In this document: positions 45,303-57,161 of the stretch, in pieces | How the letters are laid out: each line of letters opens with the position of its first letter | Numbering within the stretch: the first letter of the stretch is position 1 | Source: Coniferiporia sulphurascens | Lineage: Eukaryota > Basidiomycota > Agaricomycetes > Hymenochaetales > Hymenochaetaceae | Direction of reading: 5' to 3' | DNA: 64,000 bases | NCBI GenBank assembly: GCA_002794785.1 | Contig: NBBA01000001.1 | Span: 3,658,001 to 3,722,000 of the forward strand | Position numbers and translations under genes: made by a program | Notes under the pieces: model-generated | Database searches by the model: none | Seen by the model: the letters and a program-made list of their open reading frames with translations, nothing else | What the model was told of the DNA's origin: nothing

Positions 45303-46498
45303 ATGTCTCAGAAAATTGTAGTTTGCGGTGCAGGTTTCTTAGGTAGCCCCTGCTAATCTTACCTGAACATTTACTAAACAAACCTTCAAGGAACATACAT
45401 AGCAAGGGCGCTTGCCGCAAGCACGCCTTATACAGTGCCGCGGCTTATCCGACTCACTTCCCGCGGCCCACCCACAGTGTATGACGAGTTGAAGAAGGAA
45501 TTGCCCGCCCAAGCCCTCCTTCCGGCGGTAGCAGCCGATGTGTCGAAGCCAGATAGTCTGGAGCGTGCATTCGAGGGAGCGAACGTGGTGGTCTCCCTTG
45601 TTGGAATAATGCATGGCTCGACCAAGAAGTTCGAGGATATCCAGTGGCACGGAGCGGAGAACGTCGCCGTTGCGGCTAAAAAGCTCGGCGCAAAGGTTAT
45701 TCATGTCAGCGCCATAGGCGCTGATGCGGAGAGCGACATCCCGTATGCGCGAACGAAGGCGTTGGGAGAGCAAGCGGTCCGACGAACATGTCCGGATGCA
45801 ACCATCATAAGGCCAAGCCTAGTCTTCGGTCCCGGGGACGGTTTTTTTTGCTGTCAGTGCTGCCCCTGACGAGACCTCTAATGCCCTAACATTTTCCGAC
45901 TAAAATCCCGTAGCGCTTTGCGTTGCTTTCCAGGTACCTCCCATTCATTCCCGTCTTCGGAGGGGGAACTACTCGATTCCAGCCTGTATATGCGGGAGAC
46001 TTGGCGCGCGCCGTCGAAATAGCTTCGCGGACGGCTGATGGGAAGGCCATGGAAGCGACAAGCGGAAAGATAATCGAAGCTGGCGGACCAGACAGTGCGT
46101 GCCAAACGGCAAGACATTCATCCCCACCCACACGGTGCTGAGAGGTCTCGTGAAGTTTTAACATACAGGGAGATGATGCAAAAGGTCTTGAAACACAAGG
46201 GGCGCTCGCGGCCTATAATCTCTCTGCCATATTCGGTCGGGAAAATGCAAGGACTCATGCTGGAGCAGCTGCCACCGAACATGCTCACACTCACGCGTGC
46301 CCAAGTAAGCGAATCTTAGTAATTTATCGTTTATAATACATTTGATCCGCCTACTTGCTTCAGGTCGAGCAGCTCAAGACCGACAATGTCATCAGTACCT
46401 TGCCTCCCCCAGACCATACATCATTCTCGGACTTGCTAAGAAAATTCGGCTACGAACCCCTGAAGTCGGTTGATGATATTCTTCCCAAGTACTTGTAA
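45303..46498 (+). CDS. COQ11/NDUFA9-like NAD(P)-binding protein, frame break
   Basis: Atypical short-chain dehydrogenase of the group that includes complex I NDUFA9 and yeast Coq11, mitochondrial in those cases. Exons are 45303-45342, 45391-45852, 45914-46094, 46156-46304 and 46364-46498. The Rossmann motif is GAGFLG (split by intron 1); further signatures are VVSLVGIMHG, VIHVSAIGADAESDIPYART (the YxxxK equivalent), TIIRPSLVFGPGDG and VFGGGTTRFQPVYAGDLARA. About 307 aa; no long presequence, so closer to Coq11 in layout. Exon 2 has one base too many: the T8 run (45842-45849) must be T7 for GDGFF to join RFALLSRYLPFIP in frame. An alternative splice (donor 45857, acceptor at 45934) keeps frame but drops that conserved stretch. 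Confidence 0.82.
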
Positions 46499-49239
46499 GG
46501 GGATGCCGTAAAAAGAACATAACAGGGTTTATCGTCAGAGAGATTATCGAGGGGCGTAAGGGAAGTGGGCGATAACGACCCCCCAGTGAAAAAGTGCAGC
46601 GAACAGAGAAGAAATCGGGGGTAACTAGATATCCCAAGCTTTTTGAAACCAACGAGGTATTCCCGTATGTTCGTCGATTGTAGAGCAGATGCAAGCATCT
46701 TAACAGCGCCTCAAGGCTAATATAAAGACTGAAAAAGACAACTCAAATGCTCACGGAACATTTCTTCTTTTGATCGTTCGTGCCATATCACCCGGGCTCT
46801 CCAATGAGCCAACTGGATATTTGACGGTGAATGTGAAAGCAGATTGCGCCGGTCTGCAAGATTCGGAAAAGTAGCATATCGACAGAAATTTGTGTGATCG
46901 TGAATTACCGTCCCCTGCACCATCCGATGGCAAGACATGATAATTCCCGCAGACTACCGGCGTCGCGCGGAAATTAATGAGAAGAGGGGCGTAGCTTGGG
47001 CTGTAGTGGTTTGAACGTGTATATACGCACGGGGGGAAAAACCCGATATCGGGGAGGAAACCCCAAGCCGGACGATAAACCGCCCAAACCGACACTGCTC
47101 TCTGTTCCTTTCGTTGTCCTCAAATGACAACATCGCCGGTACCATAGGGGGATCCATTCCTATCGCCAAAATGGGTGCCGGCCAAAATTCGGACTCCCGT
47201 GTAAGCCTCCGTTATCCTGACTATCAGGTCAAGTCGTGTGCAGTCCAGCCGACTCAGTCCCCATCACAGTCGCACCTCCATATACACTTGTCGCTAACTC
47301 CGGAAGCCTGAGCAAAAAATAATTCAGAATTCGGTGAGAAAAATTCCATGGCTGGAATTCCGGGTGAAAATGATTTTGTTTGACTGCGGCGACGGACAGC
47401 AAAAAGTGTCGCGAAGGGGGGAGCGTGGGGGAGCGTTGGGGAGTTGAGGGAAGGGGCTGGCAGATCCCGGATCTGGGGGCAAGCGCGGCTGACACGGTAA
47501 GCGCGGCTTAAGCTGGACGCAACCACTTTGTGACATCCCCCCTCACTCTCGCGCATCGCAATAACACTCGCCATTGACGGGATTATCGAGGGAAGCAGGA
47601 TATCCTGTCGGAGGATTTTTAAAGTTACGGAGAACTGAGGGGATTTGTTTATTATTTGGGGGATAATTTGTCGTGGTACGTCCCTGCTCACCGAACAAAT
47701 CCTTGCGACACACTGGCGATTATGGCGATGGCTTCACGATACGGCTGCATGTCACATGTACCAAAAGCTTGCTTGTTAACGGGTCTAGGGGGCCTTTATA
47801 GCTTCATATTCACACTATGGGCGTTATCATCCTCGCTTGTTTCATCAGGGGGTCCACTTCAAATCTTGCTGTTTGCGAGCAGCTCCTGCAAGAGGCTATC
47901 TTGGACTACTGGGCTCCCTGCAGTCGCACGGAGAATTTCTGTACTCCCAAAATCTTGGATAATCGGACAATTTCAGGCAAATTGGTAGGTCGACTTTTTC
48001 GCAAATTAGAAAGTTGTTGATCTTCATGACCTTCCCCCCTTTACCCTCTTCAGGCATATGTTTAATTATACCTCTCGTGGTTTGACGGGTCTTGTTATCA
48101 CGCTCAAGCTCTTGGACTAGTTGACTTGCGGTTTCTTGGTATCTTGAGTTTTTGGTCGAGATCTTGGTCTTGACAGCTGGCCCTTGACGTTCTTGAAGCA
48201 GTCTTCTTGATTTTGCGCATCTTCGTGCTTCACACACCAAACAAGTCGTGCGGACAAGCAAACAGTCTTGTTGCGCCATCATGGTATCTGAAGAGGTTGT
48301 TGAGCGTGCGTGGCGCCATCAACGTGTTAGAAGTGACTCACCTTCTTTATTAGGTAAGCACAGGCCAACTCACTAGCTGTCTTGACGGTCACCAACATTT
48401 ATTGTCAAACTGAGATGGAAACCTGGGGCGATAGGAAGGTGCTTCTCCGAATCCAGAAAGCACCGCAAAGCAGCCGAATATTCATGGGCACACGTTTCCA
48501 CAAGACTAGTCTTCTGATCGTGAAATTCTGAGCTCGAGGCCGACGGAACAGTATCGTTGGTTGGCGTGCTGGATGAAGCTCTCGTTCTGTTTCAACGTAG
48601 ACAGGTGTTTATACCGTCTACTGAAAGGATTTTCGGCTAGTGGAGGTTTTTACGGGAACCAAGGTTCTGTACGACACGAATTTCGCTTGGGAAGCTGTAA
48701 ACGATGATGCGACGATAAGGCGCTCTCGGTGCTGCTTGTGTTCCCTCGTCCGCCCTTCAAGACGAGGGCTGATGGTTGCTCGAATAAGGAGGGTGAAATG
48801 GGGCGTGGACGGCATTGTCCGGCGTGAAGCTTGTGAACTCACCGGTGATAAAACGCTATGAACTACTGTACGCCATATTTTCCTTACGTCTTACGCTCAT
48901 CTCTGTCTTCTCAGTTAAGATTGAGTGATCACATACGGAAGTGTCGACAAAGCGTGTGGACTCATATGCCAGGGGCGACTTCGGAGGCCGGGCACATATG
49001 GAAGTCGCGATGGAATAGGAGTACAATACGGGGATCCGCGCTTGGTGCCGCTGCTGAAAAGAGAAACGCCCACTCCTCGCTTGTATTCAATTCAAAGATT
49101 GGCTTTTAATGCCTCTTTCTCTATCGCTCCTCTGGTTCTATCCCATTCTTTCACCTACAGGACCGACTTTGCTCACCTTTCTCGCTCTTTCGTCTTGTTC
49201 TACTGGATTTCTTGCTTTTTCGTTCTTCTCTCGCCAGCC
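46499..49239. other. Gene-poor region, about 2.7 kb
   Basis: Short open frames only (up to 145 codons at 47254-47691 on the minus strand), with no motif, splice logic or plausible start. It contains the CTTG-rich patch listed separately and a G-rich stretch near 47416-47456. Confidence 0.5.
48060..48285. repeat. CTTG/CAAG-rich patch
   Basis: Within about 225 bp I count eleven CTTG and three CAAG tetramers, mostly as TCTTG, against about two expected by chance. Spacing is irregular, roughly 8-25 bp, so it is not a simple tandem repeat. The function is unknown. Confidence 0.5.
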
Positions 49240-49455
49240 ATGCCTGACTTCAACTCTCCGCTCGCTCGTCCTCAGCCTACTTTCCCTCCCATCGCTATCA
49301 CCATGTCCCAGCATCGTTATGTCTACCCTAATGTTAGCCGCATTCCTCGCAAATACTTTCACTTCGCACGAAAGAGCGCGGCGCGCACGTTGGGAGCTGA
49401 CTGGTCCATGGTCCGCAAGTTCACTCGTGTTTCGCTTCGGGCTTTGGTTTATTGA
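49240..49455 (+). CDS. Possible 71-aa hypothetical protein
   Basis: ATG at 49240 opens 71 codons (MPDFNSPLARPQPTFPPIAI … TRVSLRALVY). It sits behind a strongly pyrimidine-rich leader (about 49107-49239), the arrangement seen at the start of many highly expressed fungal genes, and prefers C at third positions. The protein is basic in its second half. There is no known motif and no splice partner was found; a longer overlapping frame (49109-49678) is compositionally poorer. It could equally be an untranslated transcript leader. Confidence 0.35.
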   Translation: MPDFNSPLARPQPTFPPIAITMSQHRYVYPNVSRIPRKYFHFARKSAARTLGADWSMVRKFTRVSLRALVY

Positions 49456-50196
49456 GGATTTTTTAAAGACAACGTTCGACGGACGTAAGGACGACCAGTT
49501 TTATGATCCGACGCGTCTCCAAACCGTTAGGAAATTCGTTATATTCGTTAGCAAATATCTTACATTTATTTATCTCGATAGATTGAAGAAACGAGCGAAG
49601 TCCATTACTTTACACCATTCCTGCCACTCGCATACACGGAATTTGGCTCGGATGATTCAGACCACGTCCTATATCTAGGGCACATATCTCATACGGAGGC
49701 AGACGCTTGCGGGCAACATGAAGATCTATTTAAGAGGTTGATCGGAAAGACCAAGGTTGGACACATCATACTCTCATTCTTCTCCCCTGATGGCAATTTC
49801 TAGTCTGCTCTCACCAACTTCTGCTCAAAAACTCTGGGGCTTTGCCAATGTCTTTTGCCATAGTCAGCTTTCTTGTCTTTTTCTGAAGCTTTGATTTTAT
49901 TTCGCCGCATTTACTCCTCTATTTTCGTCAAAACCGCAGGATGCCGTGTACATATAATATCTTGAGTCAACCTATTGCGGTCCTGTAGGATAGACGACTG
50001 TAACATATAACCCAACTTCCCTACTTAGAAGCATAAATAGTATGAAGCCATATAACTTGCCTGCAGTGTTGGGATGGATTGCGTCGCAGTTGCTGGCAGA
50101 TTTTGTTGAGGCAGATGTCGCGTTGCGAAAGCGACGACCGTGACTAAGTGGTACCTTCGACGTCGACCACGGCGTGAGCGGTCATCTCTGGCCATC

Positions 50197-52345
50197 ATGG
50201 CTCCTCCTTGCAAAATTCTGCTCTGGCTATTCGCTGGACTATGCAGCGTAGCTGCCTATGAAGTGCCTTTCGCGGACACTGATTATGATTCACAAGCATG
50301 TTCTGGGATGTGGGGAGGGTCCAAGGCGCACATCAACGGTTAGTGGCCATGCCAGCTAACTGTCGTTTCACATCTGGTGCTGACATGCGCAAATTAAAGT
50401 CAGTTTCGATGCTACATCCCAGGGGCAGGTCTCCATGGTCATATACGAATGGGAAGACAATGAGATGCTGGGGAAAGTAACGTCGATGGTTGATGACACG
50501 TTACCGGTAAGCAGATCCTAATGCATACCTCTTCTCGCAACAAGCGGCGTGTCTTATAAACCCGATCAGCAGAAAACCTATGTGTGCACTTCTGACGCTG
50601 TTAGAGGAGGTTTCTGCGACGTTAGCGAACTTGGGAAATTCATCATTGACCTTCCAGCCGGGAAGTCCTTGAACCAAACAAGTTTCTGGACAGCACGCGT
50701 TGGCCTCCCGTCCAATGACACAAGCTCGAAAGCCTCTCGGCAGGACTCAAACAGCTCTACGCCATCGGCGGCGGACGTCCTGTGGTACGACCAGCCAATA
50801 CAGTATCCCGTCCGCAAGACAGGATACTACTGTGTAGTAGTCGTACCAGTTACGGTTCTCACAGAAGGGAACAACCCAGCAAAGCGTGCAGATACGGATG
50901 TGCCCTTCCACCCTCCTTACAACGGTTTAATCCTCTTCCAAAATACGTTCGATGGAAAACTTCCCGCGTCGGAATATCCAAAGGTCACCTTCTACCTTTC
51001 ATTGTTCCTGGCCTACTCTGTCATGGCATGTGCTTGGGGCTGGCTATGCTACAAGAACAGAGAAGAAATTCTTCCGCTGCAATATTATCTGTCTAGTCTT
51101 GTTGGACTCCTGGTTATCGAGATGATCGCGAACTGGGCTTACTACAGATATCTAAACGCACACGGAAGGGGAACCGTTTCGACGGTCTTCCTCTTCGTAG
51201 TCGCCATCCTCGACGCAGGACGGAATGCACTCTCGTTTTTCATGCTCCTCGTCGTTTCATTAGGCCTAAGTGTCGTCCGGGAGTCTCTGGGTAGAACGAT
51301 GTTAAAGTGCAAACTCCTCGCCGCAGCACACTTCGTTTTTGGAGGTAAGGTGCCATGATATACAGACAAATCGTAGTAAGCTTATTACTTTTGTCCGCCT
51401 TACAGTGCTCTATGCTGTTGGCATTGTTGAGCTTGAACTCGAATCCACCTCGGCCCTTATTTTACTTCTCTTCGTCATCCCGCTGGCTTTCACACTGAGC
51501 GGCTTCTTGCTGTGGATCATGTACGCCCTGAATGGTATGTATATTTACGAGCGTCACAAGCAATCTATAATTAACTTTACCCTTATTTTAGGAACAATTG
51601 CTCAGCTAGCAGCGCGAAAGCAGCGAGCAAAATTAGCTATGTTCACTAAACTGCATAGGTCAGTAGATTGGCGAATACACATTTGCAAAGCGGATCTAAG
51701 AAGGATTTTAGGATTTTAATGTCTGTTGTACTGGTTATTGCCATCTTCTTTGTCGTCTCGTCATTGTCGTTCTCCAACCGCCTGGCTGAGGGTATGTTTC
51801 TCCAAGCATTTATTCTTGAGCAGATTTGGCTTGATGCGAAAGTTGTATAGACTTCGCCGCGAACACATGGAAAGTTCGGTGGTGGCTGTTGGATGGTTGG
51901 CTAGCCCTCCTGTACTTTATCGCCTTCGCGGCTATATGCTACATATGGCGTCCGACGGCCCACAACAGAAGATAAGCATGATTCTTCGTTTTCATTTCAG
52001 TCGTCGCTGACATGATGTTTCCGCTCCTCTACATTGGCTATGTCAGATGAACTTGCTCAGGAAGATGAAGATGCTGAGGACTACGATCTCGAGGCTATTG
52101 AATCCCGGACGCGAGCCAGGGAGGAGGATGATGACGATGACACTGTAATCGTAAATAGCCGTGGAGAGCACGCGCCTATAGTCGGGGAGGACGACGTTGT
52201 TTTCGAGATCGGGGACCAAGATATGAGTGATGACGAGGAGCCCAGATCTGCTGACAGACGGCACCGAGAGGACCCTAGACGGGTCAGCGACGTTGAGCGG
52301 CAGGGACTTGTGAGCGGGGGCAGCCGAAGAGATAGGACAGATTAG
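50197..52345 (+). CDS. GPR107/Ptm1-type seven-helix Golgi membrane protein
   Basis: Member of the GPR107/GOLD-domain seven-transmembrane (GOST) family, secretory-pathway membrane. Exons: 50197-50338, 50400-50506, 50570-51344, 51406-51534, 51592-51658, 51712-51791, 51851-51971 and 52033-52345; 577 aa in phase. The signal peptide is APPCKILLWLFAGLCSVAAY. The luminal region has paired cysteines (TYVCTSDAVRGGFCDVSE). Seven helices start at KVTFYLSLFLAYSVMACAWG; family signatures include YYLSSLVGLLVIEMIANWAY and WWLLDGWLALLYFIAFAAIC. The tail is acidic (LAMSDELAQEDEDAEDYDLE). The last intron (51972-52032) is AT-AC: WRPTAHNRR joins LAMSDEL only this way. Exon 3's start (50570) has alternatives a few residues away. 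Confidence 0.92.
51972..52032 (+). other. AT-AC intron in the GPR107-like gene
   Basis: This 61-nt intron begins ATAAGC and ends CTCTAC, with a possible branch site CTGAC about 25 nt upstream of the 3' end. It joins …HNRR to LAMSDELAQ, the sequence expected in this family, and keeps the total coding length divisible by three. No GT-AG pair in the region does so. The start resembles the ATAAGT of U2-type AT-AC introns rather than the U12 ATATCC. Confidence 0.75.
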
Positions 52346-52475
52346 CACACAGCCCTTTTCTTATTCTACACTTTTGATGAGCGCAAAAGACATCTTAAAT
52401 TAGGGCTGGTCTAAAATACACATAATTTTTCTGCTATATATGCAAACAAAGCGAAGGAATAGGAACGCCAATTCA

Positions 52476-55400
52476 TTAGTCTCTGATTCTACCTGTGGAG
52501 ACAGTATACAAGCGTGCTGCAATGTTCATTGCTTGTAGTTCCTGTAGTCAATCTGTAAGCTGGTGGACGGAGAACAGAGGGCCAGCAGAAACTTACTTGG
52601 AACAAGAGTTTAGCTGCATACGGTATGTACAACTGGGACACGGCCGTCTTGTTCTTGCAAGCACGACATTCGAAGCTTTGCTTTTTCTATTCATGGTAAT
52701 GTAGGGTCAGTCTCATTGCCGGTGGGCATCAGGTTAGCAGCATCGACTCACTAGATTAGCTATTGCCGTCAGACCGCAACTGTACATACTGGTCAGATTG
52801 AAACGTCGAAAAGGGTGCTTTTAAACACGTACATATCGCACACGTGCAGACGGTATGCGTCACTGGCGTCGAAGAGTCGTTCCTTCAGGAAAGCGGCGAT
52901 ACCATGAGAAATCATGCAATCACGCTGTGCGCATCGTCAACACAAAATGATCAACTTGATAAGTACCAGAATACGAACCTCCATTTCACCGAAACGTAAA
53001 CCACCGTCGCGAGAACGACCTTCCACTGGCTGTCTCGTCAGAATTTGCACAGGACCACGGGCGCGCGAGTGGATCTTGTCATCGACCATGTGCTTCAGAC
53101 GCTGATAGTATGTCGGACCCAGATATACCTGCGCCTGCAGCTTCCGCCCAGTATGTCCATGATACATGACTTCCAGACCGCGCGACTGATAGCCTCTCTC
53201 GTGCAGCAAACGCGAGACAGAGTCAACAGTCAAATCCGTAAACGGAGTCGCGTCTCCTTCATTGCCTACGATTGTAGCCAGTTTCGACAAAAGACACTCG
53301 ACCAAATGCCCGATTGTCATACGTGAGGGGATGGCATGTGGGTTTATGACAATGTCTGGCGTGACTCCTTCAGCGGTGAAAGGCATGTCTTCCTGCCGGT
53401 AAGTTATCCCGATCGTACCCTTTTGTCCATGGCGCGATGCGAACTTGTCGCCGATTTGCGGTATACGCGTTGAGCGCACGCGAATTTTCACGAATTTGAT
53501 CCCCTCCCCATTAGTAGTAACAACTACCTGATCGACAATTCCCTGTTCCGTGCTCTTCAGAGGCGTGGAAATATCGCGTCTTGTGTGCCCCCTTGTTCTC
53601 TGGCCGAGCTCTTCGCTATCCGGAGGTATAGGCGCAGTCTTGCCAATGATGATATCCTCCCCTCTCACGTTCGTACCAGGTGCAATAAGGCCGTCATCCT
53701 CGAGTTTGTCATATGTGCCGTGCTTCATGCGCAATGTCGTTTCGCGGGTAGGCTTTTCAAACTCGTCAATCATGATTGCGCCACTCCTCTTTTCTTGATC
53801 TGAATAAGTTCGATAGTATAGACTTCGGAAGAGTCCGCGATCTACAGAACTCTGGTTCATGATGACCGAATCTTCCTGGTTATATCCACTATAGCACAGA
53901 ATGGCAACAATCGCATTCTGTCCTGCGGGCAACTCTCGGAATTTAAGATATTCCATGGACCTCGTCGTGGCCAGAGGCTTTTGAGGATAATAGAGGATGT
54001 TCGCCATAGTGTCCTGCCGGACCAAGAAGTTCGTGAGGTAGATACCCATTGCCTGTTTTCCCATGGCGGACTGGTAGGTGTTACGAGGGGACTAGAACAA
54101 GATGAGAACACGGCGAGTATAAACAAGCAAAGACCGCAACATTTACCTGATTGTGATCGGGGAACGGGATAATACTGGCACAAATACCTAAAATCATGCT
54201 TGGATGGATCTCGCAGTGGGTCCAAGTGTGAGCCATCGGGACAGACTTCAGTCGAGCAGCAGGGTCAAAATCTCCGTCGGCCCGTGGATCCAGACCTTGG
54301 CGCATCAAGCGAGACTCGACGAGGTCATCCGGTGTCATACAGATCATGACAGTCTCTTCCTCCTCGGCGTCGAGATACTCAATTACGCCGTCCTTCACTA
54401 GTGACCTCCATTTATAAGGCTTCCTCTTTTTCTTCATCCTTGGCTCGGTAGGGTCCAATGATGGTTCGTCGCCGGCGTCGTCAACTACTGTTTCTCCTTC
54501 TGAAATCTCTCCCTCTTCCCTATCCTCAGGTGCCACGATTGGTCGGTCTTCCAGCCTCCATTTCTGGTGGAGCCACTTCAGATGTTGCCGCTTCAGCTTC
54601 AGCTTATGGTCCTCGACAATAAAGAGTGGCCTGCACACGCGACCGGCATCGGTGTAGATTCGTAGCTCCTTTTCACGGATGTCACGGACCACAGATACCT
54701 CGGCGCTAATGTCCTCCCTCCGTCTGAGAGTTCTAATAGTCTTTACCAGATTAAAAGGATCGCGATGAACACCTAACCACACGCCATTGACGAACACCTT
54801 GGTAAGGTTCGTCGACTGCGCATTTTCTTCGAGACTCTCTAACCCCCACTCTTCCAAAAATTCAATAACAGGAGCTGAGTACGAGCCGACAGAGATTGTT
54901 GCCATCAACGCAAGGTTCTTTACAAGGCCACAGGCTTGTCCTTCTGGGGTTTCAGCAGGACAAACCATTCCCCAATGCGTGTTATGCAACTGACGCGGCT
55001 TCGCGATCTTTCCTTCTCGTCCCAGGGGTGTGTTGCAGCGCCGAAGATGGGACAGAGTAGACGCATAGGTGTATCGATTCAGTACCTGAGAAACACCAGC
55101 TTTAGTGGACATAGATTTCTTTTGGTCGCCCCAGTTGCCAGTCGCGAGAGAGTATTTAAGGCCGTTGGTAATGGTTTGTGTCTTTACCGCAAGATTAATG
55201 TTAAACTCTTTATGGGACTCAACGCACTAATGGCAAAGGCTTAGTATGTAAATATGTTTCAATAAAAAAGTAAATATACCTTTTGCAAGTAACGGTAGAC
55301 GTCCTTCGTCAGTTTTTTGAACAACATACGGAATAAACCCGCAAGAAGTGGGCCTGCAAGATCCAGGCGCTTTTTACCAAAGTGATCACGGTCGTCAAGC

Positions 55401-56892
55401 TCCCGACGTTCGAGAGCTGCGAGAAGAAGTCGGTGAATCATGTAGCCGAAGAAATATGCTTTCTTCGACTCGGAGCCTTCTGACATTGATACATGCGGCA
55501 GCATCTCCTTTTGAAGGATTTCCTGTGCATAGCGAAGACGTCTTTCGCGATTAAGCCCCGTCGCAGTTCCACGATTACCAATGAAGTCTAGGGCAATCTA
55601 ATTCATGGACAACTAGGGTCAGCGACACTTTCTAGTGAACCGCGCGAAAACGACGCACCTCGCGATCCTGAATGACAAAGCCGTCATCAATACAGGGTTT
55701 TAACATTTCAAGCATTTGAGAGTCATTCATATCAAAACAGATATGCTCGAGAATATCCCTGTCAGAGATGACTCCTAGCGCGCGAAATACCACCCATATA
55801 GGAATATCGACCTTGATATACGGGATAGTAGCTTTCATGACATTCCCAGACTGATGAGTAAGTGGTTAGCCTTTCCCTCTCCTATAATCTGGACAACAGA
55901 CTAACAGCTCTCTCTTGTCCTCTATGGTACATTTTGACTTGGAATTGGCTGATCGTCTTTCCACCCTTTTCGACCGCACTACGAATTTCCGCGAGGAAAT
56001 TTATGGGAGACGGCTGAGCTTTGGCGAAGACGTAGACGTGGTTCGTGGCCATGCGTTCCTGTGCAATCAGCACCTTTTCCGAGCCATTGATAATGAAGTA
56101 GCCTCCAGAGTCATAGGGGCACTCATTGACAGAGTAAAGTTGATCTTCTGTGAAACCAGCAAGGATACAGAAGAAGGAGCGCAGCATTATGGGTACCTGA
56201 AAAATTAAGATTTAGTACTACCCTCCTTTCCGAGAAGCTGGTACATACCCTTCCAATTGTTGCTTTGTACTTTTCGTTAGGGTCACCGACGGATTCCTGC
56301 ACCCACTGCATCTCCCCGGTCATAGAGTCCGGATCTTCTTGCCCAATCAGGACTCTCTTCTTCATTTCGATGTAGAGAGGAGCAGCATAGGTCAAGTTCC
56401 TGAGACGACAGTCTTGAGGGAAAATGGCTTGTGTAGAACCGTCTGCTTCACTGAAGGTAGGCTTAGACAGCAGGATCTGTCCGAAGTTGATTTCATAGCG
56501 ACGCTAATGAAGTAGGTTTTAGTAAGCACATGCCAGCGTAAAGCATATAGAAAACAACGCACTGTAGCGTCCTTGTCTGACCCCGTGTGTTGATCCTGTT
56601 GATCCAATATGAGGTCTGCGTTCTCGTCAACTAGCTCCTGCATCGTGTTCTGGACGAACTCGTCGAAGGAATCTAGCTGTTGTCTGACGAGACCTTTCTC
56701 GTCGAAGAAAGCGGATATCACATTCCAACAGTCCTCCTGGGTAAACTCGCCATCGTCATCTTCGTCGTCAAAGTCTGAGTTCAACTGGGTGTCATCATAG
56801 AACGGGTTGTGTGAAGGAATAAAGCCTGAACAAGTAGACGGGCAGACGAGTCAGCGAACAATTTCGGGCAGAGAGCGTATAGGCTTACTCAT
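52476..56892 (-). CDS. RPB2: RNA polymerase II second-largest subunit Rpb2
   Basis: Catalytic subunit forming the protrusion, lobe, fork, hybrid-binding region and wall of Pol II. Twelve exons: 56892-56889, 56825-56563, 56503-56249, 56196-55906, 55850-55659, 55597-55280, 55226-54147, 54091-52979, 52924-52833, 52779-52752, 52686-52597 and 52541-52476; 1263 aa. The first exon is just ATG A, joining to a serine. Key motifs: [90 protein letters not shown] and [14 protein letters not shown]. The C-terminal zinc site has Cys1201, Cys1204, Cys1219 and Cys1222. Length is normal and there is no frame break. Confidence 0.96.
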
Positions 56893-57161
56893 ATCAAACG
56901 TAGAGCACGAACGGGTCAAGACTGTTCTAAGCACTAGCCTGACAGTTGCAGAGATAATACAATGGCAATTGAAGCTGAAGCGACGACGAAACGGACGACT
57001 GAGATGACCGTTCGCGTGCAGGTAGAGTCGACAGTCCGAGGCGCGACAGCAGGATTTGGAAGCGCTCGGCTAGTCACGTTTGGCGTGACGCAGCCCTACT
57101 TTACTACCTGGTAGTATTACGGCCTGCACCTGGCAGCTCCGAGCTTGAATCCTCGTACACA
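56893..57161. promoter_or_regulatory. Divergent promoter (RPB2 / SNX4)
   Basis: 269 bp between the start codons of two divergent housekeeping genes; it must carry both core promoters. CG- and GA-rich stretches occur, but no TATA box stands out. Confidence 0.5.

Noticed and set aside
46499..49239. Transposon or retroelement remnant
   Set aside because: I looked for terminal repeats, reverse-transcriptase and transposase motifs and saw none; a repeat-library search would decide.
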